From positions 62,001 to 126,000 of the forward strand of contig CAVOWQ010000058.1 of the NCBI GenBank assembly GCA_963700195.1: 64,000 nt of DNA, read 5' to 3'. This document shows, one piece after another, positions 9,613 through 18,744 of this stretch (position 1 is the first letter of the stretch; every line of letters starts with the position of its first letter). The notes beneath the pieces were generated by a model. That model made no database searches. It saw only the letters and a list, made by a program, of their open reading frames with translations, and was not told the DNA's origin. Origin of the DNA: AP-15 sp963700195 (GTDB taxonomy: Bacteria > Pseudomonadota > Alphaproteobacteria > ATCC43930 > CGMCC-115725). A program made the translations under genes and the position numbers.

Positions 9613-10097
9613 AGTGCCTCACAGAGCCGCGGCGGCGCGGGCGACCCGCTCGGCGCGGTCGCGCTGGCGCGGTTCGGCGCGGGCGAGGACCGCCTCGAGG
9701 CGATTGCAGCGGCGGCGTGGCGGACATTCCATCAGATAAGCAGCCGCCGGCCGCGGTGCCGTCGACCCATTTCGGTTCAAGCCCAAATAATGTGCGACCG
9801 TCATGCGCGCATCGCGAGCGGTCCAATTCGGTCGCTGCCGGCGGGCGTTAGGTGGCTTCGGCCGTTGCATTTAGCGCGACACCGGCAAAACTGGATCTGC
9901 CACACCAAGCCGTGTCTGGTGTTCCGGCCGGGCCGAAAATTCACCGCCCATCACCAGCGGGGTCGCTGCGTTCACCTCAATTTGTTCTCTCAACCACGCG
10001 GCTCCCGCCCGCAAGCAGCGTCTCGTATCTCTCCATTATCGGGGTCTGATCGTATTGATGCCCGTCAGTCGAAGGGATCCGCATCGTATAAAACTGA
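9613..10097. other. Intergenic stretch without a confident gene
   Basis: No frame here shows a recognisable domain. The left part is GC-rich and has an Arg/Ala-rich leftward frame (9619-9870, 83 codons) without a good ribosome-binding site. Toward 10050 the composition becomes AT-richer and marks the edge of the exported-protein island that starts at 10098. Confidence 0.4.
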
Positions 10098-10944
10098 CTA
10101 CCGAGGGTTTCCCATTTTTGGCGGGACGTCATACGGATTGTTGTTATACAGGTTCATAAGCTGATTAGTAAAATAGCCCCCATCTTGGGCGTAGAACCCA
10201 TAATACCCAGGTTTAGTGCCCGCTATCAACACAGTTCCAGACGATTGGGAGAAAAGTCCAAGCATACGCTGGTCTATTTGAGCTGGTATAGCAGCAGCGG
10301 CCGCTCTCGGCGGTACTGGTCCACTAAGATAACTATTACAGAGATCGGATATGACTACGACCAATCTAGGTTTACTCTCCGAAAAAGTCCGAGCAATATC
10401 GCGCAAGTTCAGATTTCCTGGCTGATATCCCTTACAAAACAAATAAGGCATATTTGACTCCAGCGGAGGAGGAAGATAGTCACTTAGCATGGGGTTGAAG
10501 TCCAGTTGGGGAAACAGGATTCGCTCTATTGTAACCATGGCCAGAATAATAGAAAACGACAACATCGTCTGGTGAAATCTTGGCCCTGAGAGCAGCAATT
10601 CTAGCTCTAAAATTATCACACGTGTAATCATCTGCTCCTTCACCGGCCCCTTCGAAAACGTCCGGATGATCCATTTTCAGCCCCGTTTGGTCGGCAGCCG
10701 ATCGCAAAAAGTCAGTCATTTTAGCTTCGTTTGCTCTCACCCCAGATGCTATCGTTGGTCCGCCCGGAGGAGAGCCATGGTCCAACACGTCTGCGATGAT
10801 CAAGACGTTAAGCTTTCGTCCATTCGGCTCCACGACTTCAATTCTTTGTCGCGGCGCATTCTCACCTGTCGAGTTCGGCCCCGCAGGTCCACATGCACTT
10901 GCGAGGACAGCAACCAGCACATAAACGAATTGGAATTGGCGCAT
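10098..10944 (-). CDS. Caspase-like (peptidase C14) lipoprotein, frameshifted
   Basis: The start at 10944 has GGAGG just upstream. The N-terminus is a lipoprotein signal, MRQFQFVYVLVAVLASAC, so the protein is exported and probably lipidated. Caspase-fold landmarks follow: LNVLIIADVLDHG as the first strand, DDVVVFYYSGHGYNR with the catalytic His, and after one indel near 10495 (a TTTCCCC run) FNPMLSDYLPP and PRLVVVISDLCNSYLSG, which supplies the catalytic Cys. Reconstructed length is about 281 residues. Both catalytic residues are present. Most bacterial metacaspases are cytoplasmic, so an exported one among other exported proteins is notable. It is last in a five-step leftward run in AT-richer DNA. 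Confidence 0.72.
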
Positions 10945-10984
10945 CTCACTCCTCCCTGGACAAACTTGACATCTGTGCTCGCCA

Positions 10985-11482
10985 TTATCTCGGTTGAAAC
11001 AAAAGTTGAGATAGGGTCTCTGAGATTCTGATCCGCAAGGATCCTCCGTCTGCGGCGGATGAGCTCAGAAATATTGCAAAGCGGCATACCCTGCACGCGA
11101 CTAATAAAACATAATCTTGTTGATTATAGAATACCAATGCAGCGTCATAAGTAAAAAAAGGAGCCTCGAGACGTTCTTGCCTTGCAGATGCCTGATTAAT
11201 GCTAGCTATTAATTCAGATTTTAGTAGCTTAATTACTCCATTCGGTAATGCATGTACATTGCGGTGCTCGTAGGCGTAGGTTCTAAGACGCTGTAGCAGA
11301 TCTTCATTGCCCATGTTACCAGACGGAATGTCTAAAGATCCAATAATGGTCGCCGAATTAACTGCACCTGCCAATCTGTTTGGATCAAGGGACACATTAG
11401 TAGAGAAACTTGCAAGACTCACGCAATTAATGATGTAAAAAATAGTGCACAAAAATACATATTTGATAACATTTAAAGACAT
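10985..11482 (-). CDS. Small secreted protein of unknown function
   Basis: 165 residues with a hydrophobic leader of about 25 residues (MSLNVIKYVFLCTIFYI...) and a likely cleavage site near SLASFS. The mature part has GSLDIPSGNMGNEDLLQRL, a VIKLLKSELIASINQASARQERL helix and AALVFYNQQDYVLLV. After that the composition changes to Arg/Ser-rich; another frame reading ISELIRRRRRILADQNL may be the true C-terminus, so an indel near 11100 is possible. Codon use is AT-rich like its neighbours. I do not recognise a family. It sits between the trypsin-like gene (73 bp) and the caspase gene (40 bp), consistent with one transcript. Confidence 0.55.
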   Translation of the reverse strand: MSLNVIKYVFLCTIFYIINCVSLASFSTNVSLDPNRLAGAVNSATIIGSLDIPSGNMGNEDLLQRLRTYAYEHRNVHALPNGVIKLLKSELIASINQASARQERLEAPFFTYDAALVFYNQQDYVLLVACRVCRFAIFLSSSAADGGSLRIRISETLSQLLFQPR

Positions 11483-11554
11483 CTATTCCACACGTTTGGT
11501 CGCCACTGATCCCGAGTTATGTCAAACATAGCTGTACAGTGCTTTTGTAGGGCG

Positions 11555-12627
11555 TCAGCATCCATCTGCTGTACTGGACGTAATCCTGCAAATCCAGTCT
11601 CGCCGCTCAGCTGTTGTTATATCCTCCATTACCATCTTCAACGACGTCCGGCAGCTCTCGATGACTGCTTCATCCCTCAGCGTGTCGCGGACATCTGGAC
11701 GCGGTCCGCGACCATTGCCGGGATCATCGTAGGAAATCACCCCTTCGATCAATCGCGGCCGATTTTCTCGTACCGGATCATTAGGCTTACAGCCCCGATA
11801 TCTACCTGCAAGCACAGGGCCGCCAAAATCCCCTTGACAGAATGCGCTAACAATGGGTGTTCGCGTGCTGGGAGTAAAGTTGAGCAGGGTCTGATCTTCG
11901 CTAAGTCTCGGAGGCCATGTTAGGTCGAATTTACCCAACGTTCCGCCTTCGGCATCAGAATAGCCGTAACCGCCGATAGTAGTCTCCTTTCGATACTCCG
12001 ACGGGAGTGCTATGCGAGCGGCCGAAGCGCTCGTGATGGGAATGGTGTCGAAAGCCGCAACAACGCGAGATCGTTTAGGTACGGTGCAGATGGCAAATTG
12101 CCGGTATAGTTCGTCGGAATTACTAACGCTGTTACGTCGCGAGAGCGTTCATCCGGCTTCAGAGTGATTGCGTTTTCAGCGTCTACCTGAACCGCGCCCG
12201 GAGCAAGAGACACAATGAGGTCTTTGTGTCCTCTTGCCAACTTCGATGCGGGCATTGTATCGCCGAGAAAGCAATGCGCAGCGGACAAAACCCAATTGGC
12301 GGCAATGACGGTGCCAGAGCACAAGCGATTTGCCTTAGTAAATTCTGTATAAGAGATGTTTTCTACTTTTACAATTTCTGGAAATTGCGAAGGCGAAAAC
12401 CCCTCGCATCTCTTATGTGGATCAGAAGAGGGTTTCTTGCAATCCGGAGATAATCTTGTAAGATCATCAAACGGGATGTTGCAGTCGATGAGTCCATTGT
12501 CTACTTCTTCGAAATCCATACCAACATAGCTGTCTCCTTGTTTTTCTTGCAGGGTCGTTGACGGTACAACTGTTTGACAGGCTGCAAGTCCAACCAAGAG
12601 CCCTAATGTTTTTGCTGGGTGGTACAT
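11555..12627 (-). CDS. Trypsin-like (S1) lipoprotein lacking the catalytic serine, frameshifted
   Basis: MYHPAKTLGLLVGLAAC is a lipoprotein signal. After a linker comes an S1 protease fold: NRLCSGTVIAANWVLSAAHC with the catalytic His, and PYLNDLALLRLS with the catalytic Asp. One indel near 12045 shifts the frame; the continuation reads PITSASAARIALPSEYRKET, then YGYSDAEGGTLGKF and later FCQGDFGGPVLAGR. The last motif should be GDSGGP. The codon is TTT, so the nucleophilic Ser is Phe and the protein is predicted inactive unless this base is wrong. Total ~357 residues. Its ATG is 12 bp from the end of the upstream lipoprotein gene. Confidence 0.72.
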
Positions 12628-12638
12628 TTCGCGCGCAA

Positions 12639-13232
12639 TTACTGAGGTACACCGGGAATCTCAGGCCCGGTACCGGGGCCATGACCCGTGCCACCGCCTA
12701 CAACCCCCGAAGGAGTATACGATCTAAGGGGTGCACTCGCTGGTGCTGCTATGGCTGAACCAGTCTCGCTCCTTGTGCCGGGACCGTGGGAGGTTCCAGG
12801 CCCCACAATTGGCGGCAAGGGCGCTGCCGCAGGGGTAGCGTTCCCTTGCCCGTTTGGCGAGGAGCGCTGAGGGCCAGGAGCGCCTGGCTGGACAGACATT
12901 CCCCGCGACGATGACTGTCCCAGCAGCAGTGGTCACGGGAACTGTAATATTCGAGCCTGGTAGCGCGGCCGCTGTGGCCCCGGTCGTACCACCGGCCTGC
13001 GCCTGGATGAGAGCCTTACACAACAAGTCAACGATCCCCGACGCAGTTGAAACGTACGGGATCAATTTGGCAACAAAGTCGGCAACTGGCAAAAAGCTGC
13101 GCACGCTTTTACAGCCCCACTCTGGACGTCACTAATGGTCGTTGCGAGATCCTGTCCTGCATTTTGTTGTGGGCAACCGGTCGCGGAAAGAAAAGTCGCA
13201 CCTGCAATCAGAGTTTGAAGCCGTGCGTTCAT
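12639..13232 (-). CDS. Putative lipoprotein with Gly/Pro-rich tail, frameshifted
   Basis: The ATG at 13232 follows a GGGAGG site and starts MNARLQTLIAGATFLSATGC, a lipoprotein signal with SATGC as lipobox. The mature part reads TTISDVQSGAVKACAAF, then after an indel in a T-run near 13095 VADFVAKLIPYVSTASGIVD, LLCKALIQAQAGG and PGSNITVPVTTAAGTVIVAG. A second indel near 12905 would join this to a low-complexity tail with two GPGT-containing segments (SHGPGTRSETG, TGHGPGTGPEIPG) that ends at 12639. Two separate genes would overlap by about 175 bp, so one gene is preferred. Function unknown. It is the first gene of the exported-protein run. Confidence 0.45.
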
Positions 13233-13699
13233 TGATGAACCTCCCTTAGAACTAAGGATTGCGGTCATTCTCGTAAGTGAATGGTCACGTTCGCTGCGAA
13301 GCGTATCATTTCTTGACTCGAAACCTTGGTTGATCCGCCGATCAGCAGAATACGACCAAATCTGTATTGGGCCACCCTCTGAGATCGCTCGTTGTGCCTC
13401 TCCTCCAAATTTGGCGTTGTTCATTTCGACCCACATTCGGACACCCACGGAATTCTGTGATGATGCAAGACTCAGTCAAGCCTTGGGTGGATATTCTTGG
13501 TAATCCTCCCCTTTTAGGATAAACCTGATACAAGAACAGGTCGTATGCAAGCACAATCTCCCGGCGAAGATCGCTGGCAACCGGAGTTTCGGCTCGCATG
13601 CCGGGTCTAATTTCAGCCGACTAGAGCCCGATCGCCCGTATTTTTAGCTCGCGTGAGCGCTCAAATGTGTGAGCTCCTTCACACTGGCCGGAAAAATTT
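13233..13699. other. AT-richer stretch, no confident gene
   Basis: A leftward frame at 13342-13599 reads DLRREIVLAYDLFLYQVYPKR and may continue after an indel into AISEGGPIQIWSYSADRRINQG. It could be the remains of a further small gene upstream of the lipoprotein, but it has no recognisable domain and no clear ribosome-binding site. The promoter of the exported-protein run should be in this interval. Confidence 0.3.
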
Positions 13700-14402
13700 A
13701 CGGGGGCCGTCCGCGGAAAAGGCCGCCCCTCTTTGCCGTCATTCGACGAGTGGTGGTGCCGGCGGCAGCCAAAATTCCGCCGACGCCGTGGCAGACCGAA
13801 ATCTTGGCGCCGGGGTATGGGTGGGGCGGTGCCGCGCATCTGGCACACGCTCTTCCTGCAAGGCGTACATGCCGGACATGCCGGAATGCATGTAGGAGAG
13901 GCCGCCGCCATTGGTGTTGAGCGAGATCCCCGGGCGACCGGCCCTGCGGGCCGTCCCGGGGACGCCAGGGGCGCCGTTGCGCTCGGCGAATAAAGGCGTC
14001 TGCCTCGCCGCGCGGCACAAAGCCGAGATCTTCGAGGCCGTAGATCGGCAGGCGCGCAATGCTTGCCCCTGGCAGGCAAAAGGGGGCGTTGTAGATCATC
14101 AGATGGTCGACGTCGTTGTGCGTGATGCCGGGCTCGGCGAACGCCTTGGGCCGGCGACGCGGAAGGCGCGCGAGGAGGTGCTTTATTCGTCGCCCCCGCG
14201 AAAGCGGGGGTCCAGGGCCAACGGTTTGAGCCCTGCAGCACTGGATTCCCGCTTTCGCGGGAATGACGGGTGAGGCTGACCATCGGCGTCTCGACACTCT
14301 CGCCGGTGCCGACGAGGTAGACCGGCCCCCTGTTCACGCCAGGGGCAAGCTTTGCGGGAAGTCGCGGGCGCGCTCGGCGGCGACCAGGATCAAGGCGCCG
14401 CC
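13700..14402 (-). pseudogene. Decayed 3' half of a thiolase (acetyl-CoA acetyltransferase)
   Basis: Pieces in changing frames spell the second half of an SCP2-type thiolase: DGGALILVAAERARDFPQS, PVYLVGTGESVETPMVS, AEPGITHNDVDHLMIYNA, PIYGLEDLGFVPRGEA, LSYMHSGMSGMYALQE, and AKISVCHGVGGILAAAGT, the last holding the Cys-x-Gly active-site motif. The N-terminal half with the nucleophilic Cys is absent. A palindromic repeat at 14189-14270 is inserted after the ETPMVS segment and several frame changes follow. The remnant begins immediately after the stop codon of the RraA-like gene, so a deletion appears to have fused the two. This is true decay, unlike the single-indel genes. Confidence 0.75.
14189..14270. 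repeat. RHSRESGNP-type palindromic repeat
   Basis: Two imperfectly matched hairpins, CCCCCGC-GAAA-GCGGGGG at the left and TTCCCGC-TTTC-GCGGGAA at the right, separated by a short spacer. The minus-strand translation contains RHSRESGNP and WTPAFAGAT, the usual signature of this dispersed intergenic element in Alphaproteobacteria. A second copy in opposite orientation lies at 58214-58294. Here it sits inside the thiolase remnant. Confidence 0.8.
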
Positions 14403-14403
14403 G

Positions 14404-15111
14404 TCAGTGAATGTCTTCTTGCTCGGCGAAGGCTTGACGCAGGCGGGCGATCGAGAAGCCGGGGGCCTTCGAGGCGTCGATGATCACCTTTTCGCGGCGC
14501 GCGATCAGCGCGACGGCGGCCGGGATTTCCTTGACCGCCTCGGGCGGGATCACGACGGCGCCGTGGCGGTCGGCGTGAATGACGTCGTTCGGCGAGACGG
14601 TCATTCCGGCGACGCTGACGGTGCCGCCGTAGTCGACCAGATGAACATGAGCGTGGGACGGCATGACCGAGCCGGCGAGCACCAGGAAATCGGGCGCCAT
14701 CGCGTCGAGGTCGCGGACCGAGCCGTCGGTGATGACGCCGGCGCAGCCGAGCCCCTTGTGGACATGGGTCTGCACCTCGCCCCAGAACGCGCCGAACCCG
14801 GTATCGGGCGCGTCGATGTCCTGGATCACCGCGATGCTCGGCAAAGGCTCGTCGGCAATATGCTGGTAATAGCCGAGCCTCATCTGCGTCGCTTGCTCGC
14901 GGCCGCGAGGATGGGGTTCGCGGGCGCGGATGATCGCGGTCCGGGCAAAGGCGACGACCGGCTTCATCTGCGGAAAAGCGGCGAACAGCGGTCTGCGGTT
15001 GAACCCCATTGCGCGGCGCGCCGGCACGACGAGCTCGAGCGCATTGCAGATCGTCGGTGTGTCGAATTCCCTCAGAGCTTCGAGATCGGCAGGGTTTGGC
15101 AGGCTGGGCAC
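14404..15111 (-). CDS. RraA-like / HMG-CHA-type aldolase family protein
   Basis: About 235 residues. The core contains FDTPTICNALELV at the N-terminus, GCAGVITDGSVRDLDAM (the Gly-rich substrate and metal loop, with the R-D pair of class II pyruvate aldolases), and PNDVIHADRHGAVVIPPE. These fit the RraA-like family of 4-hydroxy-4-methyl-2-oxoglutarate / 4-carboxy-4-hydroxy-2-oxoadipate aldolases, which cleave oxo acids late in aromatic catabolism. The start is taken as GTG 15111 because a GGAGGAG precedes it; a GTG at 15126 lies inside that site. Its TGA at 14404 abuts the thiolase remnant, so the natural C-terminus could have been altered. Confidence 0.8.
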   Translation of the reverse strand: MPSLPNPADLEALREFDTPTICNALELVVPARRAMGFNRRPLFAAFPQMKPVVAFARTAIIRAREPHPRGREQATQMRLGYYQHIADEPLPSIAVIQDIDAPDTGFGAFWGEVQTHVHKGLGCAGVITDGSVRDLDAMAPDFLVLAGSVMPSHAHVHLVDYGGTVSVAGMTVSPNDVIHADRHGAVVIPPEAVKEIPAAVALIARREKVIIDASKAPGFSIARLRQAFAEQEDIH

Positions 15112-15186
15112 GGCAGGCTCCTCCACGAATCATCGTCGGAGGTCAGCCTTTATTGGGAACGCCCGCCCGCGGCAAGACCCTTGGTG

Positions 15187-15315
15187 TCAGCTGCCGATCA
15201 TTCGGCCGCCGACCAGGAACCCGAGTGGGATGACCAATGACAAAATGACGAGCGCGACCGCAAAGCAGCGTTCGGCCCGGCTCCATCGTTTCCAGTCGGA
15301 AATCCAATCTTTCAT
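15187..15315 (-). CDS. 42-residue single-pass membrane peptide
   Basis: A short frame from ATG 15315 to TGA 15187: MKDWISDWKRWSRAE, then a hydrophobic stretch FAVALVILSLVIPLGFLVGG, then RMIGS. A charged, Trp-rich amphipathic head followed by one membrane helix is a typical small membrane protein layout. A G-rich stretch ending GGGG lies 4 bases before the ATG. It occupies the otherwise empty interval between the RraA-like gene and the VOC gene. No family is recognised, and function is unknown. Confidence 0.45.
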   Translation of the reverse strand: MKDWISDWKRWSRAERCFAVALVILSLVIPLGFLVGGRMIGS

Positions 15316-15466
15316 AAGACCCCAGCCCCCCGGCCACTTCACCCTTCGGCAGAGTTTCCATGTAACCGATCAGCATGAAAAAAATTCGACGGAAATATGG
15401 CTCCTTAGTGATAAAGAAAACGTAATCACGCCTAAAGTGTTTACGGAGTGGGCGATGGAGGAAGCA

Positions 15467-16042
15467 ATGTATGATCCGAGCCGGGTGAGTCAGATGCGGC
15501 GGTTACCCGGGCACCCTTTCCGCATCGGGAAGCTGGGTCATGTCGTGCTCAATGTGCGCGACGTGGAGCGGTCGGCCCGGTTCTATACCGAGGTGCTCGG
15601 TTTCGAGATCTCGGACGTCTATCCCGAGGAGATGGTGCCGGGCGGGATGGTCTTTTTACGCTGCAACCCGGACCATCACGGGATTGCGCTGGTCGGCTCG
15701 CTGAAGGAGCCGGCGGCGAATGCCGACCTCAACCATATCGCCTTCGAGGTGGCGACGCTCGACGAAGTCGTGCGGGCGCACGACCATTTGCGCCGGCACG
15801 GGGTCGAGATCGACTTTGCCGGCCGGCGCCGCGCCGGTTGTCAGATCGCCGTCGAATTTCGCGATCCCGACAATCACCGGCTCGAAATCTATTGGGGCAT
15901 CGATCAGATCGGCAGCGACGGCCATGTGCGCCCGCCGAGCGAGTGGAAGGGCGCCCGCAGCTTGGAGGATGCGATTGCCGACCCGGTGCGCGGCCAGGAC
16001 ACGACGGTGCACGACTTTTCGCTGCTCGGGCACGATCGCTGA
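15467..16042 (+). CDS. VOC-family metalloenzyme (extradiol dioxygenase/glyoxalase-like)
   Basis: 191 residues with one VOC domain pair. Motifs are IGKLGHVVLNVRDVERSARFY (first His ligand), ADLNHIAFEV (second His) and DPDNHRLEIYWG (Glu ligand), so the His-His-Glu metal triad is intact. The ATG at 15467 has GGAGG five bases upstream; an in-frame ATG at 15455 overlaps that site. The C-terminal tail after the VOC domain (WKGARSLEDAIADPVRGQD) resembles catechol-2,3-dioxygenase-like proteins. Its TGA overlaps the ATG of pepN (TGATG), suggesting coupled translation. The substrate is unknown. Confidence 0.82.
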   Translation: MYDPSRVSQMRRLPGHPFRIGKLGHVVLNVRDVERSARFYTEVLGFEISDVYPEEMVPGGMVFLRCNPDHHGIALVGSLKEPAANADLNHIAFEVATLDEVVRAHDHLRRHGVEIDFAGRRRAGCQIAVEFRDPDNHRLEIYWGIDQIGSDGHVRPPSEWKGARSLEDAIADPVRGQDTTVHDFSLLGHDR

Positions 16043-18708
16043 TGCTCGACATCTCGCCAGATGTCGCTCCGCCGCGGCCGGTGCGGCTCGCAGAGTATCG
16101 GCCCCCCGCCTTTCTGATCGACACCGTCGACCTCGTCTTTGAGCTGGAAGACAGCGATACGCGGGTCAAATCGCGCCTGCGGATAAAGCGCAATCCGGAG
16201 AGCTTCGACCGCTCCGCCGCGCTGCATCTCGACGGCGAGGAACTTGCTTTGGTCTCGGTGGCGCTCGACGGCGAGCCGCTCGGCCCCAACCGTTATGAAC
16301 TTCCGGCCGAAGGCGGACTGATCGTGGCCGACGTACCGGACGCCTTTATGCTCGACATCGAAACCCGGATTTCACCCGAGACCAACACCGCGCTCTCCGG
16401 TCTCTACATGTCTGGCGGCAATTTCTGCACCCAATGCGAGCCCGAAGGCTTTCGCCGCATTACTTATTTCGCCGACCGGCCGGATGTGATGGCCCGCTAC
16501 ACGACGAAGATCATCGCCGACAAGGGGCGCTTTCCGGTGCTGCTGTCGAACGGCAACCCGGTCGAGCGTGGCGAGATGGGCGACGGCCGCCACTGGGCAA
16601 AATGGGTAGATCCCCACCCGAAGCCCTCATACCTGTTCGCGCTCGTCGCCGGCGATCTGGTCGCCGTGCCGGACCGCTTTACGACCCGCTCCGGCAAAGA
16701 GGTGGCGCTTGCTATTTGGGTGCGCCGCGGCGACGAGGACAAATGCGGCCATGCAATGGCCTCGCTGAAAAAGGCGATGCGTTGGGACGAGGACGTCTTT
16801 GGCCTCGAATACGATCTCGACGTCTTCAACATCGTCGCGGTCAGCGACTTCAACATGGGGGCGATGGAGAACAAGGGCCTCAACATTTTCAATACCCGCT
16901 ATGTGTTGGCCAAACCCGACACGGCGACCGACACCGATTACCAGAACATCGAAGCGGTGATCGCCCACGAATACTTCCACAACTGGACCGGCAATCGGGT
17001 GACTTGCCGCGACTGGTTCCAGCTCTCGCTGAAGGAAGGGCTGACCGTGTTCCGCGACCAGGAGTTTTCCGCCGATCAGGGGAGCCGCGCGGTGCGGCGC
17101 ATCGCCGAGGTGCGCACGTTGCGCGCCATCCAATTCCCCGAGGATGACGGCCCGCTCGCCCACCCGGTGCGGCCGGACAGCTATATCAGGATCGACAATT
17201 TCTACACGCCGACCGTCTACAACAAAGGCGCCGAGCTGGTGCGCATGATCCATACCCTGATCGGCAAGGAGGGGTTTCGCCGCGGCATGGATCTCTATAT
17301 CCGGCGGCACGACAACCATGCCGCGACGATCGAGGACTTCGTCGCGGCGATGCAGGACGCCGGAGGTGTCGATCTCGGCCAATTCAAGCGGTGGTACGAA
17401 CAGGCGGGCACCCCGGAAATCACGATCGAGGACCGCTGGGACCCAGTTGCACGCAGCTACGAGCTGACCGCGCAGCAGAAGGTGCCGCCGACGCCCGGGC
17501 AACCGAATAAATTGCCGATGCTGATCCCGTTGGCGATGGGATTGATCGGGCCGGAAGGCGGCGAATTACCGACCCGGCTGGAGGACGAAGCCGCGGGCCG
17601 GACCGGGACGCGTGTCCTTCCGCTTGCCGATTTGCACCAGAGTTTTCGTTTTGTCGATGTCCCTGCGCCGCCAGTGCCATCGTTGCTGCGGGGTTTCTCG
17701 GCCCCCGTCAAACTGAAGGATGTCCCGCTCGACCGGTTGAAATTTCTTGCCGTGCACGACACCGAGCCGTTCGCCCGCTGGGAAGCCGGCCAGCAGGTCG
17801 CGACGAAATTGCTGCTCGACCGGATTGTCCGCCTATCAGCGCGGCGAGGTCCTCGCACCGCTCGACCTCGGATCTCGTCGCGGCGATGCGCCGTATCCTC
17901 GCCGATGCCGACCGCGATCCGGCCTTCGCCGCCGAGGCTCTGACCTTGCCGAGCGAGGCTTTTCTCGCCGACCAACTCGCCGTCGTGGACGTCGACGCCA
18001 TTCACGCCGCCCGCGAAGGCGCCCGCGCGGCGCTCGGCGAAGCCTTGGCGGCGGAATTTGCTGCGGCTTACCGAGAGCTCGCCGATGCGGGACCCTACAA
18101 GATCGACGGCACCTCGATCGGCCGGCGAGCGTTGCGCAACGCCTGCCTCGCCTATCTCGCCGCCGCCGATCCCGACAAGGGTGCGGCAGCTCGCCATGGC
18201 GCAGTTCGAGGCCGGGCGAAATATGACGGATGTGCTGGCGGCGCTCACGGTGCTCGTCGACCTCGATCGGCCCGAGCGCGCCGTGGCGCTCGCCCGTTTC
18301 TACGAATTGTGGTCGCACGACGATCTCGTCACGGACAAGTGGTTCGCCCTGCAGGCGCGCTCGTCTTTGCCGCAAACCCCGGATCGCGTGCGGGATTTGA
18401 CGCGCCATCCGGCCTTCGAACGCAAGAACCCGAACCGGGTTCGCGCCCTGGTCGGCACCTTCGCGCAGGCCAACCAGCTGCGTTTTCACGATGCGAGCGG
18501 CGCCGGGTATCGGCTGCTCGCCGACGAGGTCATCGCCCTCGATCCGCTCAACCCGACCACCGCGGCGCGTCTCGTCCAGTCGCTCGGCTCGTGGCGCCGC
18601 CACGAACCGGCCCGCCAAGCCCTGATGCGCGGGGAGCTGGAGCGCGTTCTCGCCACCCACGACCTCAGCAAGAATACATATGAGATGGTATCGAAAAGCT
18701 TGGCGTGA
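16042..18708 (+). CDS. pepN: Aminopeptidase N (M1 family), three frameshifts near the C-terminal domain
   Basis: 889 codons overall, the normal PepN length. The N-terminal domain and catalytic domain are intact: NFCTQCEPEGFRRITYF, the GAMEN exopeptidase motif in NMGAMENKGLNIFNTRYVL, and the zinc motif HEYFHNWTGNRVTCRDWF with the distal Glu in LKEGLTVFRDQEFSA. After LLLDRIV (17826) indels near 17828, 17872 and 18183 shift the frame and net to zero. The C-terminal helical domain (MRRILADADRDPAFAAEAL, LDRPERAVALARFYELW, NKNPNRVRALV-like stretch, STKNTYEMVSKSLA-like end) is fully recognisable. PepN is a cytoplasmic housekeeping enzyme releasing N-terminal residues, so sequencing error is the likely cause. 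Confidence 0.88.
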
Positions 18709-18744
18709 TCGCGTCCACCCGGGGCTGGCTTCTTTCCCGTGCAG

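Noticed and set aside
9619..9870. Leftward Arg/Ala-rich frame of 83 codons
   Set aside because: No ribosome-binding site or recognisable motif; its composition is like shadow frames.
10960..10995. TTGACA-like box on the plus strand
   Set aside because: No properly spaced -10 element and no rightward gene follows.
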